Of a stretch of DNA of 42,094 bases, positions 1 to 8,694 are shown piece after piece (positions within the stretch are counted from its first letter, which is position 1; each line of letters starts with the position of its first letter). The DNA comes from Acidimicrobiales bacterium (GTDB taxonomy: Bacteria; Actinomycetota; Acidimicrobiia; Acidimicrobiales; GCA-2861595): NCBI GenBank assembly GCA_035540975.1, contig DATLFN010000064.1, positions 1-42,094 of the forward strand, in the 5' to 3' direction. Under the pieces are notes generated by a model. It was given only the letters and a program-made list of their open reading frames with translations, did no database searches and was not told the DNA's origin. The position numbers and the translations under genes are program-made.

Positions 1-2484
1 GTGTGGTGGTGGGGGCGAAAGGCGCAGCGGGTGGGGGCGGCGGAGACGCCCGACGGTCCGGCCGACGTGGCCCTCGCCGACGGGCGGCCGGCGTGGGTGG
101 ACGGCGGCCCGCGGGGGCCCGTCGACGTCGGCGGCGCCGTCGTGCACGCCGAGTCCGTCGAGGCCGGCCGGCTGGCCGTCGCCCCACCGCCGGCGGCGCC
201 GGCCGGCGACCTGGCGCCCGACCAGCGGGCCGCCGTCGCCCACGGGTCGGGGCCGGCCCGGGTCATCGCCCCCGCCGGGTCGGGGAAGACCCGGGTGCTC
301 ACCGAGCGGCTCCGCCACCTCGTCGTCGACCGGGGCTACGAGCGGGAGACGGTCCTGGCCGTGGCGTACAACAAGAAGGCCCAGGAGGAGTTGGAGGCGC
401 GGTGCGCCTCGTTCCGGCCCCGGGTCCGGACCCTCAACTCGCTCGGCCTGTCGCTCGTCACCTCGGCCCGGGGCCGCCAGCCGCAGGTGATGGACGAGCG
501 CGACGTCCGCCGCCTCGTCGACGACCTGTTGCCCCGCCGGCAGCGGCGGGCCAACACCGACCCCATCGGGCCCTACCTGGAGGCGCTCTCCCTGGTCCGC
601 CTCGGCCTCCGCGACCCGTCGGGGGTGGAGGAGGAGCGCGACGACGTGCCCGGCCTGGCCGAGGCGTTCGGGCCCTACCGCCGCCGCCTGGCCGAGGCGG
701 GGGCGATGGACTTCGACGAGCAGATCTACGCCGCCGTCGAGGTACTCCTGGCGGACGGGGCGTTCCGCCGGTCGGCCCAGGCGTCGTGCCGCCACCTCCT
801 CGTCGACGAGTTCCAGGACCTCACCCCGGCCCACGTGCTGATGCTGCGCCTCCTCGCCGCGCCCGGCCTCGACGTGTTCGGCGTGGGCGACGACGACCAG
901 GTGATCTACGGGCACGCGGGCGCCGACCCGGCGTTCCTGGTCGACTACGCCCGGCTGTTCCCCGGAGCCGCCGACCACCCGCTCCGGGTCAACTACCGGT
1001 GCCCCGAGGTCGTGGTGGGCGCCGCCCGCACGCTGCTCTCGTACAACGAGCGGCGGGTCCGCAAGGAGATCGTCGCCGGGCCGGACGCCGACCCCGAGCC
1101 GTCCGCCCTGGCCGTCACCCGCCACCGGCCGGAGGCGGGTGGCGCCGCCCTGGCCGGCGTCGTCACCGGCTGGCTCGCCGAGCCCGGTGTGGAGCCGGCG
1201 TCTGTGGCCGTGCTGGCCCGGGTGAACTCCCTGCTCCTGGCCCCCCACGTGGCCCTGGCCGAGGCGGGCGTCCCGGTGGACTCCGTGCTGCGGCCCGAGG
1301 TGCTGGAGCGCACCGGCGTGCGGGCCGCGCTCGCCTACCTGCGCATCGGCGCCGACCCCGACCACATCGACGGGGCCGACGTGGTGGAGGTGTACCGGCG
1401 CCCGTCCCGCGGCTTCCCCCAGTGGTTCCCGAAGTGGCTGAAGGGCCGCTTCACCCTGGACCGCCTGCGGGCCATGGGCGAGCGCATGGACGACGCCAAG
1501 GTCGCCGCCAAGGTCGACGGCCTGGTGGACGACCTGGCGATCGTGGCGCGGGCGGCGGCCGACGGGACCACGCGCGAGGTGCTGACCGTGGTGAAGGGCC
1601 GGGTCGGCCTCGGCAGCGCCATGGGTCTGCTCGACAGCTCGGCGTCGGGCGAGGGCGGCTCGAGCCATTTGGACGACCTGGAGGCGCTCGAGCAGGTGGC
1701 CGCCCTCCACCCCGACCCGGCCACCTTCGAGTCGTGGCTGCGGGCCACGTTCCATCGCGAGGCGGTGCCCGGCGGAGTGACCCTGTCGACCGTCCACCGG
1801 GTGAAGGGCCGGGAGTGGGACCGGGTGGCGGTATTCGGGGTCACCGCCGGGCTGGTCCCCCACCGCCTCGCCCTCGACGAGGAGGAGGAGCGGCGGGTGC
1901 TCCACGTGGCCATCACCCGAGGCCGCCGCCGCGTCCACCTGCTGGCCGACGAGTCCCGGCCGTCGCCCTTTCTCGACGAGCTGGACGGGACGGCGCCGCG
2001 CCAGCGTCCGCGCCCGGCCCGCCCGGCGGCTCCGGCTCCGGCTCCTGGGGCCCGCCCGCCCCGGGTGGCGACGACCGAGGCCCGGGTGGGGCTGGCCGTG
2101 GTGGCCAACGGCGGCTTCGAGGGCACCATCGAGTCGATCGACCCCGAGGGTGCGACGGTCCGGCTCGGAACGGGCGCCGCCCTGCGGGTCCGCTTCGGCG
2201 AGCCGGTGTCGGTGCGGGGCAGGCCGGCCGTGCTCACCGCCCGCCCCGCCATGGCGCCCGACGCGGAGCAGGCGGAGGAGGCGCTGCGGGCGTGGCGCAC
2301 CGACCGGGCCAGGCGCGACGGGGTCGCCCCGTTCATCGTCCTGCACGACCGCCACCTCCGGGCCATCGCCACCGCCCGCCCCCGCACGCTCGTCGCCCTG
2401 CGCTCGGTGGACGGCATCGGCCCAACCAAGCTCGAGCTCTACGGCGACGAGATCCTGGGCGTGATCGAGGCCCTCGACGCCTGA
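1..2484 (+). CDS. UvrD/PcrA-type ATP-dependent DNA helicase with C-terminal HRDC domain
   Basis: Superfamily 1A 3'-5' DNA helicase of 827 residues. Visible motifs are Walker A (PAGSGKT, about residues 91-97), motif II LLVDEFQDLTP, motif III GDDDQVIYG, motif V STVHRVKGREWD and motif VI VAITRGRRR. The last ~60 residues form an HRDC domain ending in a VDGIGPTKLELYG helix. HRDC at the C-terminus is the arrangement of mycobacterial UvrD2, but the tetracysteine element I associate with UvrD2 is not visible here. The linker instead holds a small beta-rich, Tudor/SH3-like stretch (about residues 695-740). Expected role is DNA repair or replication-fork maintenance in the cytoplasm. The frame is open from base 1 with a GTG, so the true start may lie upstream and the ~60-residue Gly/Ala-rich N-terminus is uncertain. 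Confidence 0.93.
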   Translation: MWWWGRKAQRVGAAETPDGPADVALADGRPAWVDGGPRGPVDVGGAVVHAESVEAGRLAVAPPPAAPAGDLAPDQRAAVAHGSGPARVIAPAGSGKTRVLTERLRHLVVDRGYERETVLAVAYNKKAQEELEARCASFRPRVRTLNSLGLSLVTSARGRQPQVMDERDVRRLVDDLLPRRQRRANTDPIGPYLEALSLVRLGLRDPSGVEEERDDVPGLAEAFGPYRRRLAEAGAMDFDEQIYAAVEVLLADGAFRRSAQASCRHLLVDEFQDLTPAHVLMLRLLAAPGLDVFGVGDDDQVIYGHAGADPAFLVDYARLFPGAADHPLRVNYRCPEVVVGAARTLLSYNERRVRKEIVAGPDADPEPSALAVTRHRPEAGGAALAGVVTGWLAEPGVEPASVAVLARVNSLLLAPHVALAEAGVPVDSVLRPEVLERTGVRAALAYLRIGADPDHIDGADVVEVYRRPSRGFPQWFPKWLKGRFTLDRLRAMGERMDDAKVAAKVDGLVDDLAIVARAAADGTTREVLTVVKGRVGLGSAMGLLDSSASGEGGSSHLDDLEALEQVAALHPDPATFESWLRATFHREAVPGGVTLSTVHRVKGREWDRVAVFGVTAGLVPHRLALDEEEERRVLHVAITRGRRRVHLLADESRPSPFLDELDGTAPRQRPRPARPAAPAPAPGARPPRVATTEARVGLAVVANGGFEGTIESIDPEGATVRLGTGAALRVRFGEPVSVRGRPAVLTARPAMAPDAEQAEEALRAWRTDRARRDGVAPFIVLHDRHLRAIATARPRTLVALRSVDGIGPTKLELYGDEILGVIEALDA

Positions 2485-2498
2485 CCCGGCCACACGCC

Positions 2499-2532
2499 GG
2501 GTGGCTCGTCACCCCGGGGCGACGAGCCACCC
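2499..2532. terminator. Bidirectional hairpin terminator between convergent genes
   Basis: A perfect 12-bp inverted repeat (GGGTGGCTCGTC at 2499-2510, its complement at 2521-2532) has a 10-nt loop. It lies 15 nt after the helicase stop and overlaps the last codons and stop of the convergent sugar kinase. There is no T-tract, as is common in high-GC actinobacteria. Confidence 0.65.
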
Positions 2533-3963
2533 CCGCTCCCCCAGCGCCTCCAGGAAGCGCCGGTAGCTGCGGTCGAGCGCCTCCCGCTCGTCGTCGACCG
2601 GGCCGACCTCCTCGCCCGGCGCGCCCATGGCCTCGGCGGCGACGGCCACGTCGGGATGGAGGGTGCCCGAGGCGGCCAGGATGCACGCCCCCAGGGCGGT
2701 GGACGCCCCCGGCTTGGCCACCAACGGGACGCCCAGGGCCGTAGCCCTGATCCGGTTCCACACCCCGCTGGCGCTGGCCGCGCCCGACGCCGAGATGGGC
2801 CCGTCGGCGGCCGCGCCCAGCCCGGCCAACCGCTCGTACCCGAGGCGCTCCACGAAGGCCACGCCCTCCAGCACGGCCCGGTAGCGGTCGACGGCGTCGC
2901 CCTCGTCCCCGCCGAGGACGAAGCCCTCGGCGTCGGGCGCCACGAACGGGAAACGCTCGCCCCGCCCGACCAGCGGGTACGCGACGCTTCGCGCCGGCCC
3001 GGCGGCGGCCGCCTCCCGGTCCAGGGCGGCCAGGTCGCGACCGGCGAAGCCCGCCCCCAGTGCGGCCCCGCCGGTGCTGGAGGCGCCTCCCGGCAGCCAC
3101 CACCCGAGGGGGTGCCGGTGGCTGTAGACGGCGCCCCCCGGGTCGGCGACCAGCTCCCGGCTGACGCCCTTGAGCACCAGCGTCGTCCCCAGCACCGACA
3201 CGAAGCGGCCGGGGACGGCGGCGCCGGCGGCCAGCTGCGAGGCGCAGGCGTCGGTCATGCCGAGGCGGACCTCGCACCCGGCGGGCAGCCCGGTCGCGCC
3301 GGCGGCCTCGGCGCCGACCCGCCCAACGGCCGTCCCCGGCGGCCGCACGTCCGGCAGGAGCCGGCCGGGGACGCCGAGGGCGTCGAGCGCCTCGGCCGCC
3401 CACTCGCCGGCCAGCGGGTCCCAGCCGCTCTTGAGCGCCGAGCTCCAGTCGGTCGCCACCAGCCCGCCCACCAGACCCGACACGACGACGTCGGAGGCGT
3501 GGGCCACACGGGCCGCCGCGGCGGGGACGGCGCCGTGGCGCACCATCCACCCCCACTTGGCCAGGCCGAACGACGGCTGCACCCGCAGGCCCAGCCGCCC
3601 CCAGCGTTCCGCGCCGGCGTCCTGCGCCCGGTCGGCCTCGGCGCCCGCCCGCTGGTCGGCGTACGTCAGGGCGGGACCGACGGGCGCGCCCCGGTCGTCC
3701 ACGGCGACCACCGTCCCCGACGTGGCGCACACGGAGACGGCGACGACCGACGCGCCGGCGTCGCCGAGCCCGTCGGCCAGCCGGCGCAGGGCGGCCACGG
3801 TGGCGGGCCACCAGGCGGCGGCGTCCTGTTCGACCTCCCCGGGCCGGGCCGACCGCGGAGGCGGCAACGGCACCGACGCCTGCCCGTGGACGCGGCCGTC
3901 GGCGGCGGCGGCCACCACCCGCACGTCGGCGGTGGCCAGGTCGACGCCCACGACCAGCTCCAC
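2509..3963 (-). CDS. FGGY-family carbohydrate kinase (xylulokinase/gluconokinase-like)
   Basis: ATP-dependent sugar kinase of 484 residues, the usual FGGY length. The N-terminal ASKHA nucleotide-binding motif is at residues ~4-20 (VVGVDLATADVRV), a second phosphate-binding region includes VSVLGTTLVLKG, and the C-terminal domain carries the family signature near GVWNRIRATALGVP and STALGACILA. It would phosphorylate a pentose, polyol or aldonate; the substrate cannot be read from sequence. No transporter or regulator for that sugar is adjacent. The start is GTG at 3963. The gene is divergent from the unknown gene at 4059, with a 95-bp gap. Its C-terminus runs into the shared terminator hairpin with the helicase. 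Confidence 0.88.
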   Translation of the reverse strand: MELVVGVDLATADVRVVAAAADGRVHGQASVPLPPPRSARPGEVEQDAAAWWPATVAALRRLADGLGDAGASVVAVSVCATSGTVVAVDDRGAPVGPALTYADQRAGAEADRAQDAGAERWGRLGLRVQPSFGLAKWGWMVRHGAVPAAAARVAHASDVVVSGLVGGLVATDWSSALKSGWDPLAGEWAAEALDALGVPGRLLPDVRPPGTAVGRVGAEAAGATGLPAGCEVRLGMTDACASQLAAGAAVPGRFVSVLGTTLVLKGVSRELVADPGGAVYSHRHPLGWWLPGGASSTGGAALGAGFAGRDLAALDREAAAAGPARSVAYPLVGRGERFPFVAPDAEGFVLGGDEGDAVDRYRAVLEGVAFVERLGYERLAGLGAAADGPISASGAASASGVWNRIRATALGVPLVAKPGASTALGACILAASGTLHPDVAVAAEAMGAPGEEVGPVDDEREALDRSYRRFLEALGERGWLVAPG

Positions 3964-4058
3964 CGGGCGCAGGCTACGGCCGCCGACGCATCCGACGGGC
4001 GGGGACGGGCGCCTCCTCGTCGTGCATCCGGTCCGGGGGGGCGCGCGAGGATCGCGGG

Positions 4059-4601
4059 ATGCTCTGCCTGTTCGGGTTCGACCGGGTCGGCGTGGCCGTG
4101 TGCGACCTGTACTTCCTCGACCCCGAGCCCGAGCCGGGCCAGGAGGGTGGCGAGCAGGGCGTCCGGCTGGAGGTCCGCGTACTGGAGCGGGGCCCGCTGC
4201 CCGGCTCGGCGTACTCGGCCCAGCCCGTCGAGGTGTCGACGCCGGTGTGGCGGGCCGACCTCCTGGAGTCGGTCGCCAACCCCGGGTCGCTCGACCGAGC
4301 CCACCACCACCCCCGCTTCGACGGCTGGGAGCCGGGTCGTCGGCACTTCGACGACGCCCTGACCGCCGACCCCGTGGCGTGGGTGGGGCGACGGCTGGCC
4401 GACCTCGACCAGCTCGTCGCCGCCGCCGGGGTGGCGCCCGACGTCCTCGGGCCCGACGACGCGGCCGCCGTGCGCGACGCCGTCCCCGAGATCGTGGCGA
4501 CTATCGAGCGCCTGCTCGACCGGGCCCGGGCCGCCGGCTACGGCCAGCCCGGGCGTGCCCCCGCGCCGGGCCCCGGCGGAGCCCGGTTCGGCTGGCTGTA
4601 G
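4059..4601 (+). CDS. Hypothetical protein, 180 aa
   Basis: I do not recognise this family. The reading frame has strong codon bias and starts at ATG 4059 after a GGATCGCGG stretch. The protein appears soluble: there is no signal peptide and no transmembrane segment. It is rich in acidic residues, has a central His-Pro-Arg patch (AHHHPRFDGWEPG, residues ~87-99) and a C-terminal helical region with many Ala and Asp residues (DDAAAVRDAVPEIVATIERLL). The last ~20 residues are Pro/Gly-rich. It ends 16 nt from the stop of the convergent permease gene. The layout, divergent from the sugar kinase and convergent with the ABC operon, gives no functional hint. Confidence 0.7.
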   Translation: MLCLFGFDRVGVAVCDLYFLDPEPEPGQEGGEQGVRLEVRVLERGPLPGSAYSAQPVEVSTPVWRADLLESVANPGSLDRAHHHPRFDGWEPGRRHFDDALTADPVAWVGRRLADLDQLVAAAGVAPDVLGPDDAAAVRDAVPEIVATIERLLDRARAAGYGQPGRAPAPGPGGARFGWL

Positions 4602-4617
4602 GAGACGGCGCCGGCGG

Positions 4618-5568
4618 CTACCAGGAGCCGGTGGCCCGCAGGCGGGGGTCGAGCACGTCCCGCAGGCCGTCGCCCAGCAGGTTGAGCCCGAGGACCACGA
4701 ACGACACCGCCATGCCGGGCGCCAGCATGAGGTGGGGGTACGACGGGAAGTAGGGCCGCGACTCGTTCAGCATCGATCCCCACTCCGGGGTGGGCGGCTG
4801 GGCACCCAGACCGAGGAAGCTGAGCCCCGCCACCGCCAGGATGAGCCGTCCCATGCGCTGGGTGACGAGGACGACGACGGCCGGGGCGATGTTCGGCAGG
4901 ATGTGCCGCCGGATGAGGCGGGCGTTGCCGGCGCCCAGGGCGCTGCTCGCCTCCACGTACGGCTGCCTGCGCACCGACAGGACCAGTCCCCTGACGATCC
5001 TGGCGAAGCCCACCCACCACACCGACACCAGCCCCACCAGGACGGCCAGCACGCTGGGCTCGAACAGGCCGGCGATGGCGAAGGCGACGACCAGGCCCGG
5101 AAGGGCGAGGAGGAGGTCGACGACGCGCATGATCACGGCGTCCACCTTCCCGCCGAAGTGGCCGGCGACCGTGCCGACGAGGACACCGATCGACATGACG
5201 AGGGCGGTCGCCAGCGCCGCCGCGCCGAGGGAGAGGCGCCCGCCGTGCAGGATGCGGCTGAGGACGTCGCGCCCCAGGCCGTCGGTGCCGAGGAGGTGCC
5301 CCCACGACGGGGAGCGCAGCCGCTCGCCGGTGATGACCAGCGGGTCCTGGGGCGAGACGAGCGGAGCGAGCAGCGCCGCACCGGCGGCCAGCGCCACGAT
5401 CGCACCGCCGGCACACGCGTTCCCGCTGCGCAGCACGCGCCCTGCCAGCCGCCGCGGTGCGCCCACCGTGCCCGGGGCCGGGTCGACCGCGGGCGCCAGG
5501 ACGTCGCCCCCCACCGCCGGCTCCTCCGCCGACGCCGCAACCCCCGCCCGCCGCGGCCCCGCCACCAT
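4618..5568 (-). CDS. ABC transporter permease, DppC/OppC type
   Basis: Inner-membrane permease of 316 residues for peptide, nickel or opine-type uptake. The N-terminal ~40 residues are cytoplasmic, followed by one TM segment and then the BPD_transp_1 domain, which carries the EAA-loop region (YVEASSALGAGNARLIRRHILPN). The motif WGHLLGTDGLGRDVLSR just after the first TM is characteristic of DppC/OppC. The start ATG at 5566-5568 shares one base with the stop of the upstream permease (TGATG), so translation is coupled. The frame is open further upstream to 5751, but that part is antisense-like to the dppB-type gene. It is the last gene of the minus-strand operon; no ATPase gene follows. Confidence 0.9.
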   Translation of the reverse strand: MVAGPRRAGVAASAEEPAVGGDVLAPAVDPAPGTVGAPRRLAGRVLRSGNACAGGAIVALAAGAALLAPLVSPQDPLVITGERLRSPSWGHLLGTDGLGRDVLSRILHGGRLSLGAAALATALVMSIGVLVGTVAGHFGGKVDAVIMRVVDLLLALPGLVVAFAIAGLFEPSVLAVLVGLVSVWWVGFARIVRGLVLSVRRQPYVEASSALGAGNARLIRRHILPNIAPAVVVLVTQRMGRLILAVAGLSFLGLGAQPPTPEWGSMLNESRPYFPSYPHLMLAPGMAVSFVVLGLNLLGDGLRDVLDPRLRATGSW

Positions 5569-6512
5569 CAGCGGCCCTCGGCCGACAGTCGGATGCGGGG
5601 ATCGAGCGCCCCGTAGACGAGATCGGTGAGGAAGTTCACGACGACGTAGGCCGTGGCGGTGACCAGGACGAAACCCTGGATCACCGGGTAGTCCTTGGCG
5701 TTGATGGCATTGACGGCGAGCTCGCCGAGCCCCGGCCAGCTGAAGATCCACTCGACGACGAACGCCCCGCCCAGGAGGCCCCCGAGCGAGAGGCCGATGA
5801 CGGTGACGATGGGCACGGCGGCATTGCGGAGCGCGTGGGCGAACAGGACACGGGAGGTGCCGACGCCCTTCGCCCGGGCCGTGCGGAGATAGTCCTCGCC
5901 GAGGACGTCGAGCACGGCGGCGCGAGCGAACCGGGTGAGGCTGGCGGCGGACCCGAGGGCGAGGGTCAGTGCGGGGAGCACCAGATGCTGCGCCGAGTCG
6001 AAGCCGAGCACGGGGAGGACCTCGAGCCGCACGGCGAAGAACAGGATCAGCAGATAGGCCAGGAGGTAGCCCGGGAGCGATGCGCCGACCAATGCACCCA
6101 TGCGGCAGATGTGGTCCACCAGCGTGTCGCGGCGGTAGGCGGAGAGCACCCCGAGGGGCACGGCGATGAGCACCGAGAGGGCGAGGGCGGCGCTCGCCAA
6201 CAGCACCGTCCGCGGCAGCCGCTCTCGTATCAGCGAGGCGACGGCGTCACCGCTGACGTACGACTCACCGAGGTCGCCGCGCGCCGCCCGCCCGAGCCAC
6301 CGGGCGTACTGCACCGCCAGCGGGCGGTCGAGGCCGAGCTCCTCGCGCTTGCGCTCGATCTGGTCGGGCGTCGGCGGCAGCTCGAGCGTGAGCTGGAGCG
6401 CCAGCTCGGCGGGATCGCCCGGGGCGAGGACGCCGAGGCCGAAGGTGACGACCGAGACCCCGAGGACGACGACGGCGAGCCATACGACCCTCGCCGCCGT
6501 GTAGCGGATCAC
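5568..6512 (-). CDS. ABC transporter permease, DppB/OppB type
   Basis: Permease of 314 residues with six predicted TM segments. The N-terminal signature of the DppB family is present (a first TM, then PGDPAELAL and the LGLDRPLAVQYARWLG segment before a GDLGESY motif). The EAA-like loop (DYLRTARAKGVGTSRVLFAHALRN) that contacts the ATPase lies at about residues 205-228. It should pair with the DppC-type protein encoded next, forming the heterodimeric channel. The start is GTG at 6512, 33 nt after the stop of the pilin-fused binding protein, so the three genes form one operon. Substrate is unknown. The cognate ATPase must be encoded elsewhere. Confidence 0.92.
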   Translation of the reverse strand: MIRYTAARVVWLAVVVLGVSVVTFGLGVLAPGDPAELALQLTLELPPTPDQIERKREELGLDRPLAVQYARWLGRAARGDLGESYVSGDAVASLIRERLPRTVLLASAALALSVLIAVPLGVLSAYRRDTLVDHICRMGALVGASLPGYLLAYLLILFFAVRLEVLPVLGFDSAQHLVLPALTLALGSAASLTRFARAAVLDVLGEDYLRTARAKGVGTSRVLFAHALRNAAVPIVTVIGLSLGGLLGGAFVVEWIFSWPGLGELAVNAINAKDYPVIQGFVLVTATAYVVVNFLTDLVYGALDPRIRLSAEGR

Positions 6513-6545
6513 CGGCCGGCACCCCCGGTCAGGCCGCCCCGCCGC

Positions 6546-8495
6546 TCACAGGTCGCTCGACGCCGTGGTCCTGTAGACGGTGGACCAGTTGAGGTGCGAC
6601 TCCGCCGGGTGTGGTGGCGTGAACCCCGCCACCCCCTTCTTCATGGCGTAGACCCGGGAGAGGCCGGCCAGGGGGATGATCTTGACCTCTTGATCGAACA
6701 GGAGGTCCATGGCCTCGGCCGAGTACCGCTGGGCGCCGTCGAACGTGGGCGACGCCAGCGCCCGCTCCACCAGGGCGTCGAAGGCGGGCCCGGCCTGCTG
6801 CCAGGGGCCGCAGTTCGGCGGCGTGGCGGCGAGGCAGGACACCCAGGGGTTGACCGACTTCGACCACCACTGGAGGGTGAGCAGGAAGGCCGGGTTGGCG
6901 TCGTTCTGGTTGGGGTTGGTGTGGTCGAGGTCCCACAGCCCCTGGTTCTTGCGAGTCGTGCGCTGCGCGCTGGACAGGTTGCCACCGATCTCGATCTCGA
7001 TGCCGGCCTTGAGAGCTCGCGACCTCAGGTCCTGCAGCAGCGGGTCGTCGGCGTTGTTCGTGCTGCTGAGCATGTACAGGCTGAGGCGCTCGCCCGCCTT
7101 CTGGCGCACCTCGTCGGCGCCGCAGGCCGTGTTGGCGCCCGGAGCGCCGCCGCCGCACGTCCACCCGTCGGCGTCCAGGACCTGTCGGGCCTGCGCCAGG
7201 TCGAACGGGACGCCCTGGATCATCGGGGCATGGCTGCCGAGGATCGACGGCGGCGACGGGGTGTGCACGACCGTGGCGACGCCCGGCTCCCAGTTCTGGT
7301 CGACGAACTCCTGGCGGTCGATGCTCAGGGCCAGCGCCCGACGGACGCTCGGGCTCTGGAGCTCGTCGTACGCCGGATCGGTCCCGGCCAGGTTCATGTA
7401 GAAGTTGAAGACGTAGCTCGGCGGGGCCGTCACGACGTCGAGGTCGGACTTGGCGCGCAGGCCGGCGACCTGGCTCCGACCGACGTCGTACATGGCGTCG
7501 ATCTGGCCCGCTTCCAGGGCGAGCCGGCGGGTGGTGGCGTCGCCGATGAACCGGAACGTCAGCTCCCGCAGCCTTGCCTTGGTCCCCCAGTAGGCGTCGT
7601 GGCGCTCGACGACGATGCGGTCGCCCTGCGTGTAGCTCTTGAACTTGAACGGGCCGGTGCACACCACCGTCGACGCCGTCGCCGGCATGGTGGATGGCTC
7701 GGTCTGGTCCTTGATGACGGCGTAGGTGGGGTGGACCAGGATCTCGGGAAGCCGGAGGTTGGACTCGGCCGGCGTGATGTCGATCGTCTGCGGGTCGACG
7801 ACCACGCTCGATGCCGCGCCGAGCTTGGCCGTGAAGTCGTCTCCCTTGGAGACGAGCCGGTCCATGGACCACTTGACGTCCTGGGCGGTGAACGCCGACC
7901 CGTCGTGGAAGGTGACCCCGGGCCGGAGCCGGAACCGCCAGGTCGGGTTGTTGACCCCACCCGTCTTGTAGGTCGGGTTGTTGCCGGGGTTGATGAGCTC
8001 CCAGCTCGTGGCCAGGCGCTCGCCCACCGAGTAGTCGTTGCGGACCTTGGCGAGCGTCTCGCACGTTCCGGCGTCCAGGGCGAACCGGGACAGCCGGAGC
8101 TTGCTGTTCGCCCACGGGTCGGCCTTGTAGCCGACCGTCATGGTCTGGTCGGCGTCGCCCACCGGTTGGCCGGCAGCGATCGAGTACCCCGTGCCGTCGG
8201 ACGTCGGTGCGATGTGGTGGTAATCCGACGGCGAGGCGAGGAAGCCGCCCTCGACCAGCTCCTCGACGCTCCCGGCGTAGCGACCGTTCTTGGCGAAGAA
8301 CGCCTCCTGGGCGGTCCGGATGGTGCGGGCGTCGGTGGCCTCGGCCGCCGACTCGCCCTTGTCGTCGATCCCGCTCACCGAGAACACCACGACCCCGGCC
8401 AGGATCCCGAGGATGACGATGACGACCAGGAGCTCGATGAGCGTGAAGCCGTCCTGGCGTGACCGGTTCCTCGTGCGTGAGACCAGCCGGGTCAT
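6546..8495 (-). CDS. Type IV pilin-like domain fused to family 5 ABC solute-binding protein
   Basis: A 649-residue protein in one unbroken frame. Residues 1-16 are a basic leader ending in Gly (SRQDG). Then comes FTLIE with the conserved Glu at mature position 5 and a long hydrophobic helix (residues ~17-40), the class III signal cut by prepilin peptidase. Residues ~41-115 look like a GspG/PilA globular domain (DARTIRTAQEAFFAKNGRYA, ELVEGGFLASPSDY). From ~118 to the end is an SBP_bac_5 dipeptide/oligopeptide-binding fold, starting MTVGYKADPW and including RLRPGVTFHDGSAFTAQDV and a C-terminal PAESHLNWSTVY. The expected Sec signal or lipobox of a binding protein is absent. The start is ATG 8495 with GGGGAGGG a few bases upstream; the frame extends to 8588 but without coding character. 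The two permeases follow 33 nt later. Inference: the binding protein is displayed on a pilus/pseudopilus, or the pilin helix serves as membrane anchor. Confidence 0.9.
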   Translation of the reverse strand: MTRLVSRTRNRSRQDGFTLIELLVVIVILGILAGVVVFSVSGIDDKGESAAEATDARTIRTAQEAFFAKNGRYAGSVEELVEGGFLASPSDYHHIAPTSDGTGYSIAAGQPVGDADQTMTVGYKADPWANSKLRLSRFALDAGTCETLAKVRNDYSVGERLATSWELINPGNNPTYKTGGVNNPTWRFRLRPGVTFHDGSAFTAQDVKWSMDRLVSKGDDFTAKLGAASSVVVDPQTIDITPAESNLRLPEILVHPTYAVIKDQTEPSTMPATASTVVCTGPFKFKSYTQGDRIVVERHDAYWGTKARLRELTFRFIGDATTRRLALEAGQIDAMYDVGRSQVAGLRAKSDLDVVTAPPSYVFNFYMNLAGTDPAYDELQSPSVRRALALSIDRQEFVDQNWEPGVATVVHTPSPPSILGSHAPMIQGVPFDLAQARQVLDADGWTCGGGAPGANTACGADEVRQKAGERLSLYMLSSTNNADDPLLQDLRSRALKAGIEIEIGGNLSSAQRTTRKNQGLWDLDHTNPNQNDANPAFLLTLQWWSKSVNPWVSCLAATPPNCGPWQQAGPAFDALVERALASPTFDGAQRYSAEAMDLLFDQEVKIIPLAGLSRVYAMKKGVAGFTPPHPAESHLNWSTVYRTTASSDL

Positions 8496-8603
8496 GTGAG
8501 CCCTCCCCCAAGGTGTGCCGGCAGGCCACGAAGGCTCGGCACGGAGCTCCTCGCGGGACCCTCGGTCGTGGCACTCCCGACGCCACATCGTCTGGTCGCA
8601 CGT

Positions 8604-8609
8604 ATTGTA
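8604..8609 (-). promoter_or_regulatory. Candidate -10 element for the pilin-SBP/permease operon
   Basis: On the minus strand TACAAT matches 5 of 6 bases of TATAAT and would place the transcript start about 100 nt before the ATG at 8495. The area around it is AT-richer than its surroundings. No convincing -35 is visible at 17 bp, so this is tentative. Confidence 0.3.
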
Positions 8610-8694
8610 ACGGTCTACTTCCGTGGGTATCTAGTCCCGCCCCACGACGTGCTCGGCCTCGCCGTCGGGCGCGCAACCTTCCACGTTGCTTACC

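Noticed and set aside
5457-8462. 1001-codon plus-strand open frame opposite the ABC operon
   Set aside because: Shadow of the permease and binding-protein genes; no motif or ribosome site.
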